A stretch of DNA of 64,000 nucleotides from contig JAUYGY010000019.1 in the NCBI GenBank assembly GCA_030690315.1, positions 1-64,000 of the forward strand. The letters are read 5' to 3'. Position numbers and translations under genes: made by a program. The stretch is from Aequorivita sp. GTDB taxonomy: Bacteria > Bacteroidota > Bacteroidia > Flavobacteriales > Flavobacteriaceae. Below the pieces are notes generated by a model that was not told the origin of the DNA, did no database searches, and was given only the letters and a program-made list of their open reading frames with translations. This document shows positions 43,241-51,697 of the stretch, piece after piece. Within the stretch, counting starts at the first letter, position 1; each line of letters opens with the position of its first letter.

Positions 43241-43993
43241 CTAATCTTTAAATATTAACCTGCCCGTGAATAATTCTTTAACATCTACCAACGGAGGGCG
43301 ATTGTGGCTAATAATATCGCCCGTTGCCACGATTTTACCTATGATACTTTGTTGTGGGTTTACTATCATTTTATTTGCACTTCTTTGAGAAACAGTAAGT
43401 TCATCTATTACAAGATTTTGGCCCTCAAATCGCGGCATTTCATCATCAAAGCTCAAACTGGCCTTTTGCGAATATCCCGTAATATAGAAAACGCTTTGCC
43501 CATTTGCCGAAATTTGGAATTGATCACAATTAATATTCAAATAAAAATCGCCGCTTTTCCTGATTGTTTCGGGGCCGGCGGAACTATTGCTAATCAAAGT
43601 GAGTTGTGGAAAATTCAAAACTCCTTCCCCAATCACGTCATAAGCAGAGCTGTTTCTAATTTCAGTAATGTTGGGCGTGGTTACAAAAACTTTCGTAATT
43701 CCGTAATCGCGCACCAAATTGCAACTATTTTTATTTTTCACAATTAACGTTTCACCTTCAATAGTTACGGAAATATCGCCTAAAAGGTTTTCGCCAGTTT
43801 CAAGTTTTATCTCTTGCGTTTCGCCCTGTTTTAGGTAAAGTGTTATATCGTCTTCAATCCTGATTTTTGAAAATTCTGAAAGAACATACTCTTTGGAAAT
43901 GGAATCTCCCGCTGCTTCCACACAATCCCAACTATTGTCGGAATTACAGGAAAGTATCAAAAAAAACAATCCAATAAAAAATAATTTCTTCAT
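43241..43993 (-). CDS. DUF2807 (GIN-domain) lipoprotein, copy 2
   Basis: A 250-residue lipoprotein: MKKLFFIGLFFLILSC gives an acylated Cys at residue 16. The body is the same GIN-type domain as copy 1, with NSCNLVRDYGITKVFVTTPNITEIRNSS. It lies 3 bp after the PagL-type gene at 43997-45091 and 27 bp before the other PagL-type gene. The two-gene cassette (pagL then DUF2807) therefore occurs twice in tandem. Confidence 0.82.
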   Translation of the reverse strand: MKKLFFIGLFFLILSCNSDNSWDCVEAAGDSISKEYVLSEFSKIRIEDDITLYLKQGETQEIKLETGENLLGDISVTIEGETLIVKNKNSCNLVRDYGITKVFVTTPNITEIRNSSAYDVIGEGVLNFPQLTLISNSSAGPETIRKSGDFYLNINCDQFQISANGQSVFYITGYSQKASLSFDDEMPRFEGQNLVIDELTVSQRSANKMIVNPQQSIIGKIVATGDIISHNRPPLVDVKELFTGRLIFKD

Positions 43994-43996
43994 AAT

Positions 43997-45091
43997 TTAT
44001 ATTCTAATTCCCACGCCAAATTCCACACCTTCCACTTTTGCGCCGTGTGATTTTAACGTAATTGCACCGAAAAGTTTATCGGTTGCGTAATATTTCAACC
44101 CAACCCTAAAATAAGTTCGACCTTCAAAATCATACGGATAATAAACATAATAGCCTGCCTGTGAAACTACTGCCAATTTGTTGATGCGAAGCTCATGACC
44201 GGCAAAAATGCCTACGCGTTTAAAGTCTTCATCGCCTTCAACACCAGCGCTTGGAAAAGCAATAGACAAATATTCTATTTCCTTTTTTAGAAATGGCAAA
44301 TAGAAAAAATCCGCGCCCAGCTGAAGCGTACTTTTATAGCTCAACCGTTTGTCTGCAAAGGCCGAAACCACAAAAAATGGATGCTGTCCTAAGTTTAAAT
44401 AATCACTTTCGTTCAAACCACCGCGCAGGACAAAATTAAATTTTATGGGTTCTGAAATTTTCTTCGGAAGCGAATCTGCGATGTATTCCGAAACCTTTTC
44501 ATCCGCAACCGAATATTGCACGCCAACATTTAATGTGAAAGCATTTGTGCTCGAATTCGGCGCAGTAAAATTTCCATTGGAATAATGCACCAAAGCAATC
44601 CCAGCTTGCACTCCGAAATTTTTAAAAAGATTTTGTCTGTTGTAATTAAGCATCAAATAGGTGGAACTCAAAAAATGGCTGCCGTAAGCATTATTTTTAA
44701 AATTAGTTTCCAAGTCAAAAGGATTGGTATTATGGGCAATGCCCTGCCCTATTCGGAAGAAAACATTCCGCTTCAAAAAGTAAAAATTGAAATGCCCGTA
44801 CAAGCCATAATTTTTACCCAAAACATCGTAATGCGGATTTTGATGAACAAAGGAAAAACCCCAATCGGGGTAATTGTATTCCTGTTGCCAACGCTGGGTT
44901 CCATAAGTTTTTCGGTTGAAACCAAGTATAAATCCATCGGGATGGGCTTTTACCAAATGTGAAATATCCTTATTGTGCCGAAGAATAGTTCCGTAGAAAT
45001 AATTGGCATCAATGAAGAAGTCATTGTTTTTTTCCTGTGAAACAACAATAGAAGTTGTGAAAAAAAATAATAAAAGCGCAATTCGGGACAT
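43997..45091 (-). CDS. PagL-type lipid A deacylase / acyloxyacyl hydrolase, copy 2
   Basis: A 364-residue outer-membrane protein with a signal peptide (MSRIALLLFFFTTSIVVS) and the PagL-type catalytic motif H169-Y-S171-N in LVHYSNGNFTAPNSSTN. The N-terminal segment YFYGTILRHNKDISHLVKAHPDGFILGFNRKTYG aligns along its length with copy 1, as do LNESD, the LSYKSTL segment and GDEDFKRVG, so the pair arose by duplication. It starts 19 bp past metF and may be read through from the methionine operon. Confidence 0.83.
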   Translation of the reverse strand: MSRIALLLFFFTTSIVVSQEKNNDFFIDANYFYGTILRHNKDISHLVKAHPDGFILGFNRKTYGTQRWQQEYNYPDWGFSFVHQNPHYDVLGKNYGLYGHFNFYFLKRNVFFRIGQGIAHNTNPFDLETNFKNNAYGSHFLSSTYLMLNYNRQNLFKNFGVQAGIALVHYSNGNFTAPNSSTNAFTLNVGVQYSVADEKVSEYIADSLPKKISEPIKFNFVLRGGLNESDYLNLGQHPFFVVSAFADKRLSYKSTLQLGADFFYLPFLKKEIEYLSIAFPSAGVEGDEDFKRVGIFAGHELRINKLAVVSQAGYYVYYPYDFEGRTYFRVGLKYYATDKLFGAITLKSHGAKVEGVEFGVGIRI

Positions 45092-45110
45092 TGCGCAAAA
45101 TAAAGCAATC

Positions 45111-46067
45111 TTAAAATACCTGCGAAGCTATTTCCTTTATATTACTGCTTTTGCCCATAGAATAATAATGCAAAAATGGCACCCCAGCTTTTACAAGTTC
45201 CCGGCTTTGCTTAACACACCAATCAATCCCAATTTGCCGAACGGCTTGATTGTCCTTTGCCTTTACCACTTCCATTACTAATGTGTCGGGCAAATCCACT
45301 TTAAATCTATGTGGAATTAAATTGAGGTGCGACTTCACCGAAAGAGGTTTTAGCCCCGGAATAATGGGAATAGTAATACCTTCTGCCCTGCATTTTTTTT
45401 CAAATTGAAAGAATTTCTCATTGTCAAAAAACATCTGTGTAACAATATATTCCGCACCGTTCTTAATTTTCTTTTTAAGGAAATGAATATCGCTTTCACT
45501 ACTTGGAGCCTCCATATGTTTTTCGGGATACCCGGCAACACCAACGCAAAAATCAGTCGGGAATGTATTTTGGAGTTCATCGTCCAAATATTTTCCCGTG
45601 TTCATAAATTGTATTTGTGAAACCAGATCGCAAGCATACTTGTGGCCATTCTTATTTGGCGTGAAATAAATTTCACTTTTTACGGCATCACCGCGCAAAG
45701 CCATTACATTATCAATTCCTAAAAACTGAAGGTCTATCAAAAAGTTTTCGGTTTCTTCCTTCGTAAATCCACCGCAAAGTATGTGTGGTACGGCATCAAC
45801 TTCGTATCTATTTTGGATGGCAGCGCAAATTCCAACAGTTCCGGGGCGTTTTCGAACAACTTTCTTTTCTATCAAACCATCCTTCAATTCCTTAAAAACA
45901 TATTCCTCCCGATGGTAAGTTACGTTTATATAAGGCGGCTGAAACTCCATCAACGGATCAATATTTTCAAAAATGGAATGTATATTCTCACCTTTCAAAG
46001 GTGGTAAAATCTCGAACGAAAATTGCGTTTTTCCGTTTCCGTTTTTTATGTGTTCGGTTACTTTCAT
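45111..46067 (-). CDS. metF: Methylenetetrahydrofolate reductase [NAD(P)H] MetF
   Basis: FAD enzyme reducing 5,10-methylene-THF to 5-methyl-THF, the methyl donor for MetH. TIM-barrel motifs FSFEILPPLKGENI (catalytic Glu), VTYHREE, GIDNVMALRGD, CVGVAGYPEKHMEA and VTQMFFDNEKF are all present. Length 318 is normal. Its start touches the stop of metH-C with no gap, so it belongs to the riboswitch-controlled operon metH-N, PLP enzyme, metH-C, metF. Confidence 0.97.
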   Translation of the reverse strand: MKVTEHIKNGNGKTQFSFEILPPLKGENIHSIFENIDPLMEFQPPYINVTYHREEYVFKELKDGLIEKKVVRKRPGTVGICAAIQNRYEVDAVPHILCGGFTKEETENFLIDLQFLGIDNVMALRGDAVKSEIYFTPNKNGHKYACDLVSQIQFMNTGKYLDDELQNTFPTDFCVGVAGYPEKHMEAPSSESDIHFLKKKIKNGAEYIVTQMFFDNEKFFQFEKKCRAEGITIPIIPGLKPLSVKSHLNLIPHRFKVDLPDTLVMEVVKAKDNQAVRQIGIDWCVKQSRELVKAGVPFLHYYSMGKSSNIKEIASQVF

Positions 46068-48785
46068 TTAATCTGCAAGGTTTGTTTTCAGCCAATTCGT
46101 GGCTTCTTCTAAATTTATATTTTTCCGCTTTGCGAAATCCTCAATTTGGTCTTCCTTAATTTTTCCGAGGCCAAAATATCGCGCTTCTGGATTCGCAAAA
46201 TAATAGCCCGAAACCGAAGCCGCTGGCCACATTGCCAAGCTTTCGGTCAGTTCAACGCCAATGTTTTCTTTCACTTTTAAAACTTCCCAAATAGTGATTT
46301 TTTCCAAATGGTCCGGACAGGCGGGATAGCCAGGCGCTGGGCGGATTCCTTTGTATTTTTCGGAAATTAAATCTTCGTTGCTAAGGTTTTCTTCGGAAGC
46401 GTAGCCCCAATAATCCGTTCGCACTTTTTTGTGAAGATATTCCGCAAAAGCTTCTGCCAAGCGGTCTGCCAACGCTTTCACTATTATAGAATTGTAATCG
46501 TCGTGCTCCTTTTCATATTTTGAAGCCAATTCCTGAGTTCCAAAACCGGTACTCACGCAGAAACAACCGATGTAATCTTGGATTCCGGATTCTTTCGGAG
46601 CAATAAAATCTGCCAAGGCTATGTTGGGTTTTCCGGCTGCTTTTTTGGATTGTTGGCGAAGGGTTCTAAAAATGACACTTCGGCTCCGCTCAGTGTCCGA
46701 GTCACGGTCGTTGAGCGGAGTCAAAACGGCAATATCATCATCGTTTATAGTATTCGCTTCAAAAATCCCGAAAACGGCTCTCGCTTCCAGTAGTTTTTCT
46801 GAAATGATTTTTTGAAGCATTTTTTGGGCGTCGGCAAATAATTCCGAAGCCTGTTCGCCTACAATTTTATCTTTTAGAATATCCGGATATCTTCCGTGCA
46901 ATTCCCAACTTCTGAAAAATGGAGTCCAATCAATAAATTCCTCCAAAAGTTTTAAATCGAAATTTCTCAAAACCTGAACGCCCAATTGTTTCGGCTTTAT
47001 TATTTCGGCGGAATTCCAATCAATCTGAAACTTGTTTTTTCGTGTTTCTTCAATGGAAATATAGGTTTTCACCCTTTGCCTTTTCAAAAAATCTTTTCTG
47101 AAAATATCGTAATCCTTTTTCAAATTTTCTTTATACAAAGCTGAAGTTTCCCTTTTCAGTAATTCGCCAACAACGGTTACGGCGCGGGAAGCATCATTAA
47201 TATGGACAACCGCACAGCCGTATTCCGGGTCTATTTTTACAGCGGTGTGTGCTTTGCTTGTAGTTGCGCCACCAATTAAAAGTGGAACTTTAAAATTTTG
47301 CCGTTGCATTTCCTTCGCCAAAAAGACCATTTCGTCCAAAGAAGGCGTTATCAAACCGCTTAAACCAATGGCATCAACATTTTCCTCTTTTGCCGTAGCA
47401 ATTATTTTTTCCGGTGGAACCATTACGCCCAAATCGATTATTTCATAATTATTGCACGCCAAAACTACACCGACAATGTTTTTCCCGATGTCGTGAACAT
47501 CGCCTTTCACAGTTGCCATTAACACTTTACCAGCGTTTTTTGAATCGCCAATTTGTGGATTTTTCAGTTTTTCCTCTTCAATATATGGGAGCAAATAAGC
47601 CACAGCTTTTTTCATTACCCGAGCCGATTTTACCACTTGGGGCAAAAACATTTTCCCACTTCCGAAGAGGTCTCCAACTACGTTCATTCCGATCATTAAA
47701 TTTCCTTCAATTACTTCAATGGGCTTATTGGCCTTTTGTCGTGCTTCTTCAATATCGGTTAAAATAAATTCATCGATTCCCTTTACCAATGCTCTTGTGA
47801 TGCGGTTTTGCAATGGTTCCTCCCGCCAAGACAAATCAATTTTACTTTCTTTTGTGGTTCCCTTTACTGTTTCTGCAAAATCGAGCAAACGTTCGGTTGC
47901 ATCATCGCGACGATCGAACATTACATCTTCCACCCGCTCCAAAAGATCTTTTGGAATATCGTCATAAACCTCCAGCATTGCCGGATTTACAATCCCAATG
48001 TTCATTCCCGCCTGAATGGCGTGGTACAAAAACACCGAATGCATTGCTTCGCGCACGGGATCATTCCCTCGAAAACTGAACGAAACATTACTCACACCAC
48101 CGCTAACACTAACATGCGGCAGGTTTTCCCGAACCCATCGCGTGGCTTCAATAAAATCGATTGCATTTTTTCTGTGCTCATCCATTCCAGTTGCAACTGG
48201 AAAAATGTTTAAATCGAAAATGATATCTTCCGGGGCGAATTTTACTTGATTAACCAAAATATCATAGGATCTGCTGGCGATTTCTATTCTTCGGTCATAA
48301 TTATCGGCTTGGCCCGTTTCATCAAAAGCCATCACAATTACAGCGGCTCCGTAGCGTTTTATGAGTTTTGCGTGATGGATAAATTCTGCTTCGCCTTCCT
48401 TTAAACTGATTGAATTCACCACACATTTCCCTTGCACCACCTGCAATCCGGCTTCAATAATTTCCCATTTACTGCTGTCAATCATTATTGGAACCCGTGA
48501 AATATCGGGTTCGGCGACCACAAGATTCAGAAATTTCACCATCGCTTCCTTCCCATCAATCAGGCCATCATCCATATTTACATCGATGATCTGTGCGCCG
48601 TTTTCAACCTGTTCTCGGGCAACGGAAAGAGCCTCCTCAAAATTTCGTTCCTTAATTAATCGAAGAAATTTTTTTGATCCCGCCACATTGGTGCGCTCAC
48701 CTACGTTTATGAAATTGCTTTCGGGGGTGATGATGAGTGGTTCGAGACCTGAAAGTTTTAAATATTTTTTATTTTCTATTTTCAT
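46068..48785 (-). CDS. metH: Methionine synthase MetH, folate/B12/activation domains (split C-terminal part)
   Basis: The 905-residue C-terminal part of cobalamin-dependent methionine synthase. Order: pterin-binding domain (about 20-280, [17 protein letters not shown] and MFDRRDD), B12 cap and binding domain with the [21 protein letters not shown]is ligand, then the SAM-dependent activation domain with [15 protein letters not shown]. The homocysteine domain is a separate gene at 49799-50812. Within the activation domain an odd [12 protein letters not shown] segment coincides with a palindromic DNA element at 46678-46726. The ATG lies inside an A-rich 7-bp-period tract (GAAAATA, AAAAATG, AAAATAG, AAAATAA). 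Confidence 0.96.
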   Translation of the reverse strand: MKIENKKYLKLSGLEPLIITPESNFINVGERTNVAGSKKFLRLIKERNFEEALSVAREQVENGAQIIDVNMDDGLIDGKEAMVKFLNLVVAEPDISRVPIMIDSSKWEIIEAGLQVVQGKCVVNSISLKEGEAEFIHHAKLIKRYGAAVIVMAFDETGQADNYDRRIEIASRSYDILVNQVKFAPEDIIFDLNIFPVATGMDEHRKNAIDFIEATRWVRENLPHVSVSGGVSNVSFSFRGNDPVREAMHSVFLYHAIQAGMNIGIVNPAMLEVYDDIPKDLLERVEDVMFDRRDDATERLLDFAETVKGTTKESKIDLSWREEPLQNRITRALVKGIDEFILTDIEEARQKANKPIEVIEGNLMIGMNVVGDLFGSGKMFLPQVVKSARVMKKAVAYLLPYIEEEKLKNPQIGDSKNAGKVLMATVKGDVHDIGKNIVGVVLACNNYEIIDLGVMVPPEKIIATAKEENVDAIGLSGLITPSLDEMVFLAKEMQRQNFKVPLLIGGATTSKAHTAVKIDPEYGCAVVHINDASRAVTVVGELLKRETSALYKENLKKDYDIFRKDFLKRQRVKTYISIEETRKNKFQIDWNSAEIIKPKQLGVQVLRNFDLKLLEEFIDWTPFFRSWELHGRYPDILKDKIVGEQASELFADAQKMLQKIISEKLLEARAVFGIFEANTINDDDIAVLTPLNDRDSDTERSRSVIFRTLRQQSKKAAGKPNIALADFIAPKESGIQDYIGCFCVSTGFGTQELASKYEKEHDDYNSIIVKALADRLAEAFAEYLHKKVRTDYWGYASEENLSNEDLISEKYKGIRPAPGYPACPDHLEKITIWEVLKVKENIGVELTESLAMWPAASVSGYYFANPEARYFGLGKIKEDQIEDFAKRKNINLEEATNWLKTNLAD
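46678..46726. repeat. REP-like palindrome inside the metH-C coding region
   Basis: CTCCGCTCA (46684-46692) and TGAGCGGAG (46712-46720) form perfect arms around a 19-bp centre, with flanks (CTTCGG, TCAAAA) also partly complementary. I recall similar CTGAGCGGAGTCGAA-type palindromes as frequent intergenic repeats in flavobacterial genomes. Here it is read in frame and adds [12 protein letters not shown] to MetH. Confidence 0.75.
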
Positions 48786-48805
48786 TTTTTATTTTCTTGG
48801 CGGCT

Positions 48806-48845
48806 TTGCGGCTTTGCGTGCTATTTTTCTCTCGCAAAGCCGCAA
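48806..48845. repeat. 13-bp inverted repeat (hairpin) before metH-C
   Basis: TTGCGGCTTTGCG (48806-48818) and CGCAAAGCCGCAA (48833-48845) are perfect complements around a 14-nt loop in the 75-bp gap between the PLP enzyme and metH-C. There is no T run of terminator quality directly behind the stem on the coding strand, so it may be an mRNA-processing or stability element or a partial attenuator. Confidence 0.75.
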
Positions 48846-48860
48846 AAGCGTAAAGATTTT

Positions 48861-49802
48861 TTAGAATGGCAAATTTTTTAAATCCACATTTCCGCCGCTC
48901 AAAATAATTCCCACTTTTTTTTCTTTAAATCGTTCTCTTTCCCGAAGTAACGCTGCAAATGGCACAGCACAGCTCGGTTCCACGATTATTTTCATCCGTT
49001 CCCAAATGAGTTTCATTGCTGAAATGATTTCGGTTTCTTCAACCCGTATTATTTCTGAAACCAGTTCTTTTATTATTGGGAAATTCACATCGCCAAGGAA
49101 TGTTTTAAGTCCGTCGGCAATTGTGTTGGTGGTTTCGTTGAATTCTATTTTTCCGGATTGAAGGCTTCGGAAGGCATCATCAACTTCAAAAGGTTCGCCA
49201 CCTATTGTTTTGCAATTAATCCCGAAATATCTCACCGAAAGTGAAGTCCCAGCAATTAAGCCACCGCCGCCAACGGGCGTGAAAACATAATCCAAATCTG
49301 GGTGCGACTGAAGCAATTCCGACGCTGCCGTCGCGTTTCCAAGAATTACATTTCTATCATTTGAAGGATGGATAAAAGTGGCGCCTGTTTCCTTTTGAAT
49401 TCGCTCGGCTTCAGTTTCACGGGCGATTGGTGTGGATTCAGATTCGGTAATAATTCCGCCGTAACCTTTTACGGCTTCCTTTTTCACTTTCGGTGCATTT
49501 TCTGGCATTACAATATATGCTTTTACCCCCAAGTTTTTTGCTGCCAATGAAAGCGCCTGCGCAAAATTCCCGGAGGAATGCGTTACGACTCCAGCCTTTT
49601 TATGCGCTTCGGAAAGTTGAAGAATGGCATTTGTAGCACCTCGCATTTTAAAAGCGCCCATCTTTTGAAAGTTTTCACATTTGAAAAAAACCTCAGCGCC
49701 GGATAGTTCATTTATATAGGAAGATTTTAATACTGGCGTGTTGTGAACGTAAGGTTTTACTCGTGTACACGCTTCTTCAACTTCTTTTTTTGTGGGAATC
49801 AT
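48861..49802 (-). CDS. PLP-dependent threonine dehydratase / serine racemase family enzyme
   Basis: A 313-residue fold-type II PLP enzyme without the C-terminal ACT-like domain of IlvA. Lys52 in KMGAFKMRGA is the PLP lysine; SSGNFAQALSL binds the substrate carboxylate; GGGGLIAGTSL holds the phosphate; LSGGNVD closes the site. It resembles catabolic threonine/serine dehydratases and serine racemases. It overlaps metH-N by 4 bp and sits between the two halves of MetH under a SAM riboswitch, so a role linked to methionine or its precursor pool is possible, but the reaction is not known. Confidence 0.85.
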   Translation of the reverse strand: MIPTKKEVEEACTRVKPYVHNTPVLKSSYINELSGAEVFFKCENFQKMGAFKMRGATNAILQLSEAHKKAGVVTHSSGNFAQALSLAAKNLGVKAYIVMPENAPKVKKEAVKGYGGIITESESTPIARETEAERIQKETGATFIHPSNDRNVILGNATAASELLQSHPDLDYVFTPVGGGGLIAGTSLSVRYFGINCKTIGGEPFEVDDAFRSLQSGKIEFNETTNTIADGLKTFLGDVNFPIIKELVSEIIRVEETEIISAMKLIWERMKIIVEPSCAVPFAALLRERERFKEKKVGIILSGGNVDLKNLPF

Positions 49803-50812
49803 ACGCTTATGTTTTCTGATTGAAAAACGGGTCGCGGTTTATACTGCGAAGCGATTTCAGCGATGGCTTTTATATGCTCGGGCGTGGTACCGCAACAACC
49901 ACCGATTATGTTGACCAATTGTTTGTCGAGATATTCCTTCACTTGCTCAGCCATTTGTGTGGGGCTTTCATCGTATTCTCCGAACGCGTTTGGCAAGCCC
50001 GCATTTGGATAAGCGCTCACGGCAAGATTGGTGCGGTGTGCAATCACTTCAAGATGGGGCGTGAGCTGTTTGGCGCCCAACGCACAATTGAATCCTACGC
50101 TTAACAGTGGAATATGCGAAATGGAAATCAAAAAAGCCTCCGCCGTTTGTCCGGAAAGCGTTCTTCCCGAAGCATCGGTAATTGTTCCGCTTATCATTAT
50201 TGGGATGTCGATATTTCGTTCTTCCTTAATTTCATCAATTGCGAAAAGTGCTGCTTTGGCATTCAATGTATCAAAAATAGTTTCAACCAAAAGGATATCA
50301 ACGCCACCGTCAATCAATGCTTCGCACTGTTGTTTGTATGCAACCCGCAACTGTTCAAAAGAAATTGCACGATAGCCGGGATCATTTACGTCAGGGCTCA
50401 TACTTGCTGTTTTGTTTGTCGGTCCGATGGCTCCGGCAACAAAACGTGGTTTGTGCGGCTCTTTCGCAGTGAATTCATCTGCAACCTTTTTTGCGATTTT
50501 GGCAGATTCGTAATTCAGTTCGTACACCAAATCCTGCATATCGTAATCGGCCATTGCGATGGTGGTGCTGGAAAATGTGTTTGTTTCCACAATATCAGCG
50601 CCCGCAGCGAAATATTTTGAATGAATTTCGGCAATTGCTTTCGGCTGGGTGATTGAAAGCAGATCGTTGTTTCCTTTTACCGATTTATGAAAATCCTTAA
50701 ACCGCTCGCCACGAAAATCTTCTTCCGAAAATTTATAGCGCTGCAGCATCGTGCCCATTGCACCGTCGAGGATTAGGATTCTTTTTTGAAGTGCTTGTTG
50801 TATTTTACTCAT
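49799..50812 (-). CDS. metH: Methionine synthase MetH, homocysteine-binding domain (split N-terminal part)
   Basis: The 337-residue zinc-dependent homocysteine S-methyltransferase domain. ILDGAMGTMLQ near the N-terminus, NTFSSTTIAMADY, and zinc ligands Cys in VGFNCALGAKQL and the CC pair in IGGCCGTTPEHI. It must act with the separate 905-residue MetH part two genes downstream. The ATG at 50812 is embedded in ATCAAGAAATG, which is complementary to an upstream segment of the riboswitch leader (50877-50868). It is the first gene of the SAM-regulated operon. Confidence 0.94.
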   Translation of the reverse strand: MSKIQQALQKRILILDGAMGTMLQRYKFSEEDFRGERFKDFHKSVKGNNDLLSITQPKAIAEIHSKYFAAGADIVETNTFSSTTIAMADYDMQDLVYELNYESAKIAKKVADEFTAKEPHKPRFVAGAIGPTNKTASMSPDVNDPGYRAISFEQLRVAYKQQCEALIDGGVDILLVETIFDTLNAKAALFAIDEIKEERNIDIPIMISGTITDASGRTLSGQTAEAFLISISHIPLLSVGFNCALGAKQLTPHLEVIAHRTNLAVSAYPNAGLPNAFGEYDESPTQMAEQVKEYLDKQLVNIIGGCCGTTPEHIKAIAEIASQYKPRPVFQSENISV

Positions 50813-50867
50813 TTCTTGATTTTATGGATTGCTCAAACCATTCCTAAAAAGGAATTAAAAAAAATTA

Positions 50868-50880
50868 TATCAAGAAAAGG
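50868..50880 (-). promoter_or_regulatory. Switching segment of the metH riboswitch leader
   Basis: Minus strand CCTTTTCTTGATA. TTTCTTGATA pairs perfectly over 10 nt with TATCAAGAAA at the 5' side of P1 (51006-50997), and TTTCTTGAT pairs over 9 nt with ATCAAGAAA that includes the A of the metH-N start codon (50820-50812). The two pairings exclude each other, so this segment could be the expression platform. Confidence 0.55.
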
Positions 50881-50900
50881 TGAAGGAAAAACCTGTTGTT

Positions 50901-51008
50901 GTTATCTATACCCGAAATAAATTCGGGATAGAATGTAGCACCTTCCCCGAAAGTTCGGGAGGTTGCTAAGGCGTCAAAGGGTCTATTCCCTCGGCCTTTC
51001 TTGATAAC
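50901..51008 (-). promoter_or_regulatory. SAM-I (S-box) riboswitch upstream of the split metH operon
   Basis: P1 is GTTATC/GATAAC (51008-51003 with 50906-50901). The 5' half AAGAAAGGCCGAGGG, the loop AATAGA, then TTTGACGCCTTAGCAACC (kink-turn and P2) match the S-box core. P3 is ACCTCCCGAA...TTTCGGGGAAGGT, followed by the invariant GCTA. TCTAT in the next joint can pair with ATAGA in the P2 loop (pseudoknot). P4 is TATCCCGAA...TTCGGGTATA. It precedes metH-N by about 90 nt. Confidence 0.93.
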
Positions 51009-51033
51009 TTTTAATTATGAATATGAACTGTAG

Positions 51034-51064
51034 CAAAGTAACGGTATAAACTTTATATAAACAA
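51034..51064 (-). promoter_or_regulatory. Candidate promoter of the metH riboswitch transcript
   Basis: Minus strand TTG (51064-51062), 21 bp, then TACTTTG (51040-51034), which resembles the -33/-7 pair of Bacteroidetes promoters but lacks one base of TAnnTTTG. The start site would be about 20 nt upstream of the riboswitch. Confidence 0.45.
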
Positions 51065-51110
51065 AATTATATTTCTATAAAGACGTATGACTAATGGAAA
51101 CGTTCTTTTG

Positions 51111-51145
51111 GTCTTACGTCTTACGTCTTACCGTCCTATGTCATT
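51111..51145. repeat. GAC-heptamer tract at the 3' end of osmC
   Basis: GTCTTAC three times, then CGTCCTATGTCAT. The osmC stop codon (CTA on the plus strand, 51136-51138) lies inside it. Its reverse complement matches 51593-51626 at about 30 of 34 positions, so osmC is flanked by inverted copies. Confidence 0.85.
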
Positions 51146-51564
51146 TTCAACGATTTTCCATTAAGCACGATGCCGTATGTGATTTTCACCGAAGCTTCCA
51201 GTGTAATTGAAACCGAGCAGTATTTTTCAAAGCTCAATTGTGCCGCGCGGATGGCTTTTGCCTCATCAATCTTGCCTTCCAAATAAAGCGTTACGTGAAT
51301 TGCCTCAAACGGTTTTGCTTCGCGTACTTCCTTTCGTTGGCCCTCCACTTCCATTTTATAGGAAGTGATTTCCTGCCGCTGTTTCTTCAAAATCATAACC
51401 ACATCTATCGCGCTGCATCCGCCAACGCCCATCAATAAAAGTTCCATTGGACTTGCGCCTTTTGAGGGTTCATCGGTTTTATTGTCGATGAAAACGGGAA
51501 CTCCGGAAGCTCCTTTTGCTTCAAAAAGGTAGTTGTCATTTATTCTGTTCAGTGAAACTTTCAT
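51136..51564 (-). CDS. OsmC/Ohr family protein
   Basis: A 142-residue protein of the OsmC/Ohr fold. Key features are SPMELLLMGVGGCSAIDVVMIL with the first conserved Cys, KMEVEGQRKEV, and EKYCSVSITL with the second conserved Cys near the C-terminus. In this family the Cys pair reduces hydroperoxides. The YhfA-like subgroup is a reasonable guess. It lies between the two SAM riboswitch operons, downstream of homoserine dehydrogenase, and is bracketed by inverted heptamer repeats. Its tie to sulfur metabolism is only by position. Confidence 0.88.
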   Translation of the reverse strand: MKVSLNRINDNYLFEAKGASGVPVFIDNKTDEPSKGASPMELLLMGVGGCSAIDVVMILKKQRQEITSYKMEVEGQRKEVREAKPFEAIHVTLYLEGKIDEAKAIRAAQLSFEKYCSVSITLEASVKITYGIVLNGKSLKMT

Positions 51565-51593
51565 AGTCTATAATCTGTTTATGGTTTAATTAG

Positions 51594-51696
51594 AAATGAC
51601 TTAGGACGGTAAGACTTAGGACGTAGGACAAATTTATCCAGCACCCTTTTTTGTCATAGGTCTTACGTCCTATAGCACAGCGGACTTAAGTCATTT
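51594..51696. repeat. 103-bp element with 10-bp terminal inverted repeats between osmC and hom
   Basis: AAATGACTTA (51594-51603) and TAAGTCATTT (51687-51696) are perfect inverted ends. Inside, GAC-type heptamers (TAAGACT, TAGGACG, TAGGACA) are on one side and their complements (GGTCTTA, CGTCCTA) on the other, so the element could fold as a long imperfect hairpin. It lies immediately next to the hom stop codon. There is no coding content. Confidence 0.75.
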
Positions 51697-51697
51697 T

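Noticed and set aside
47414..48249. Several 77-134 codon plus-strand ORFs opposite metH
   Set aside because: They overlap each other in different frames and lie entirely antisense to MetH.
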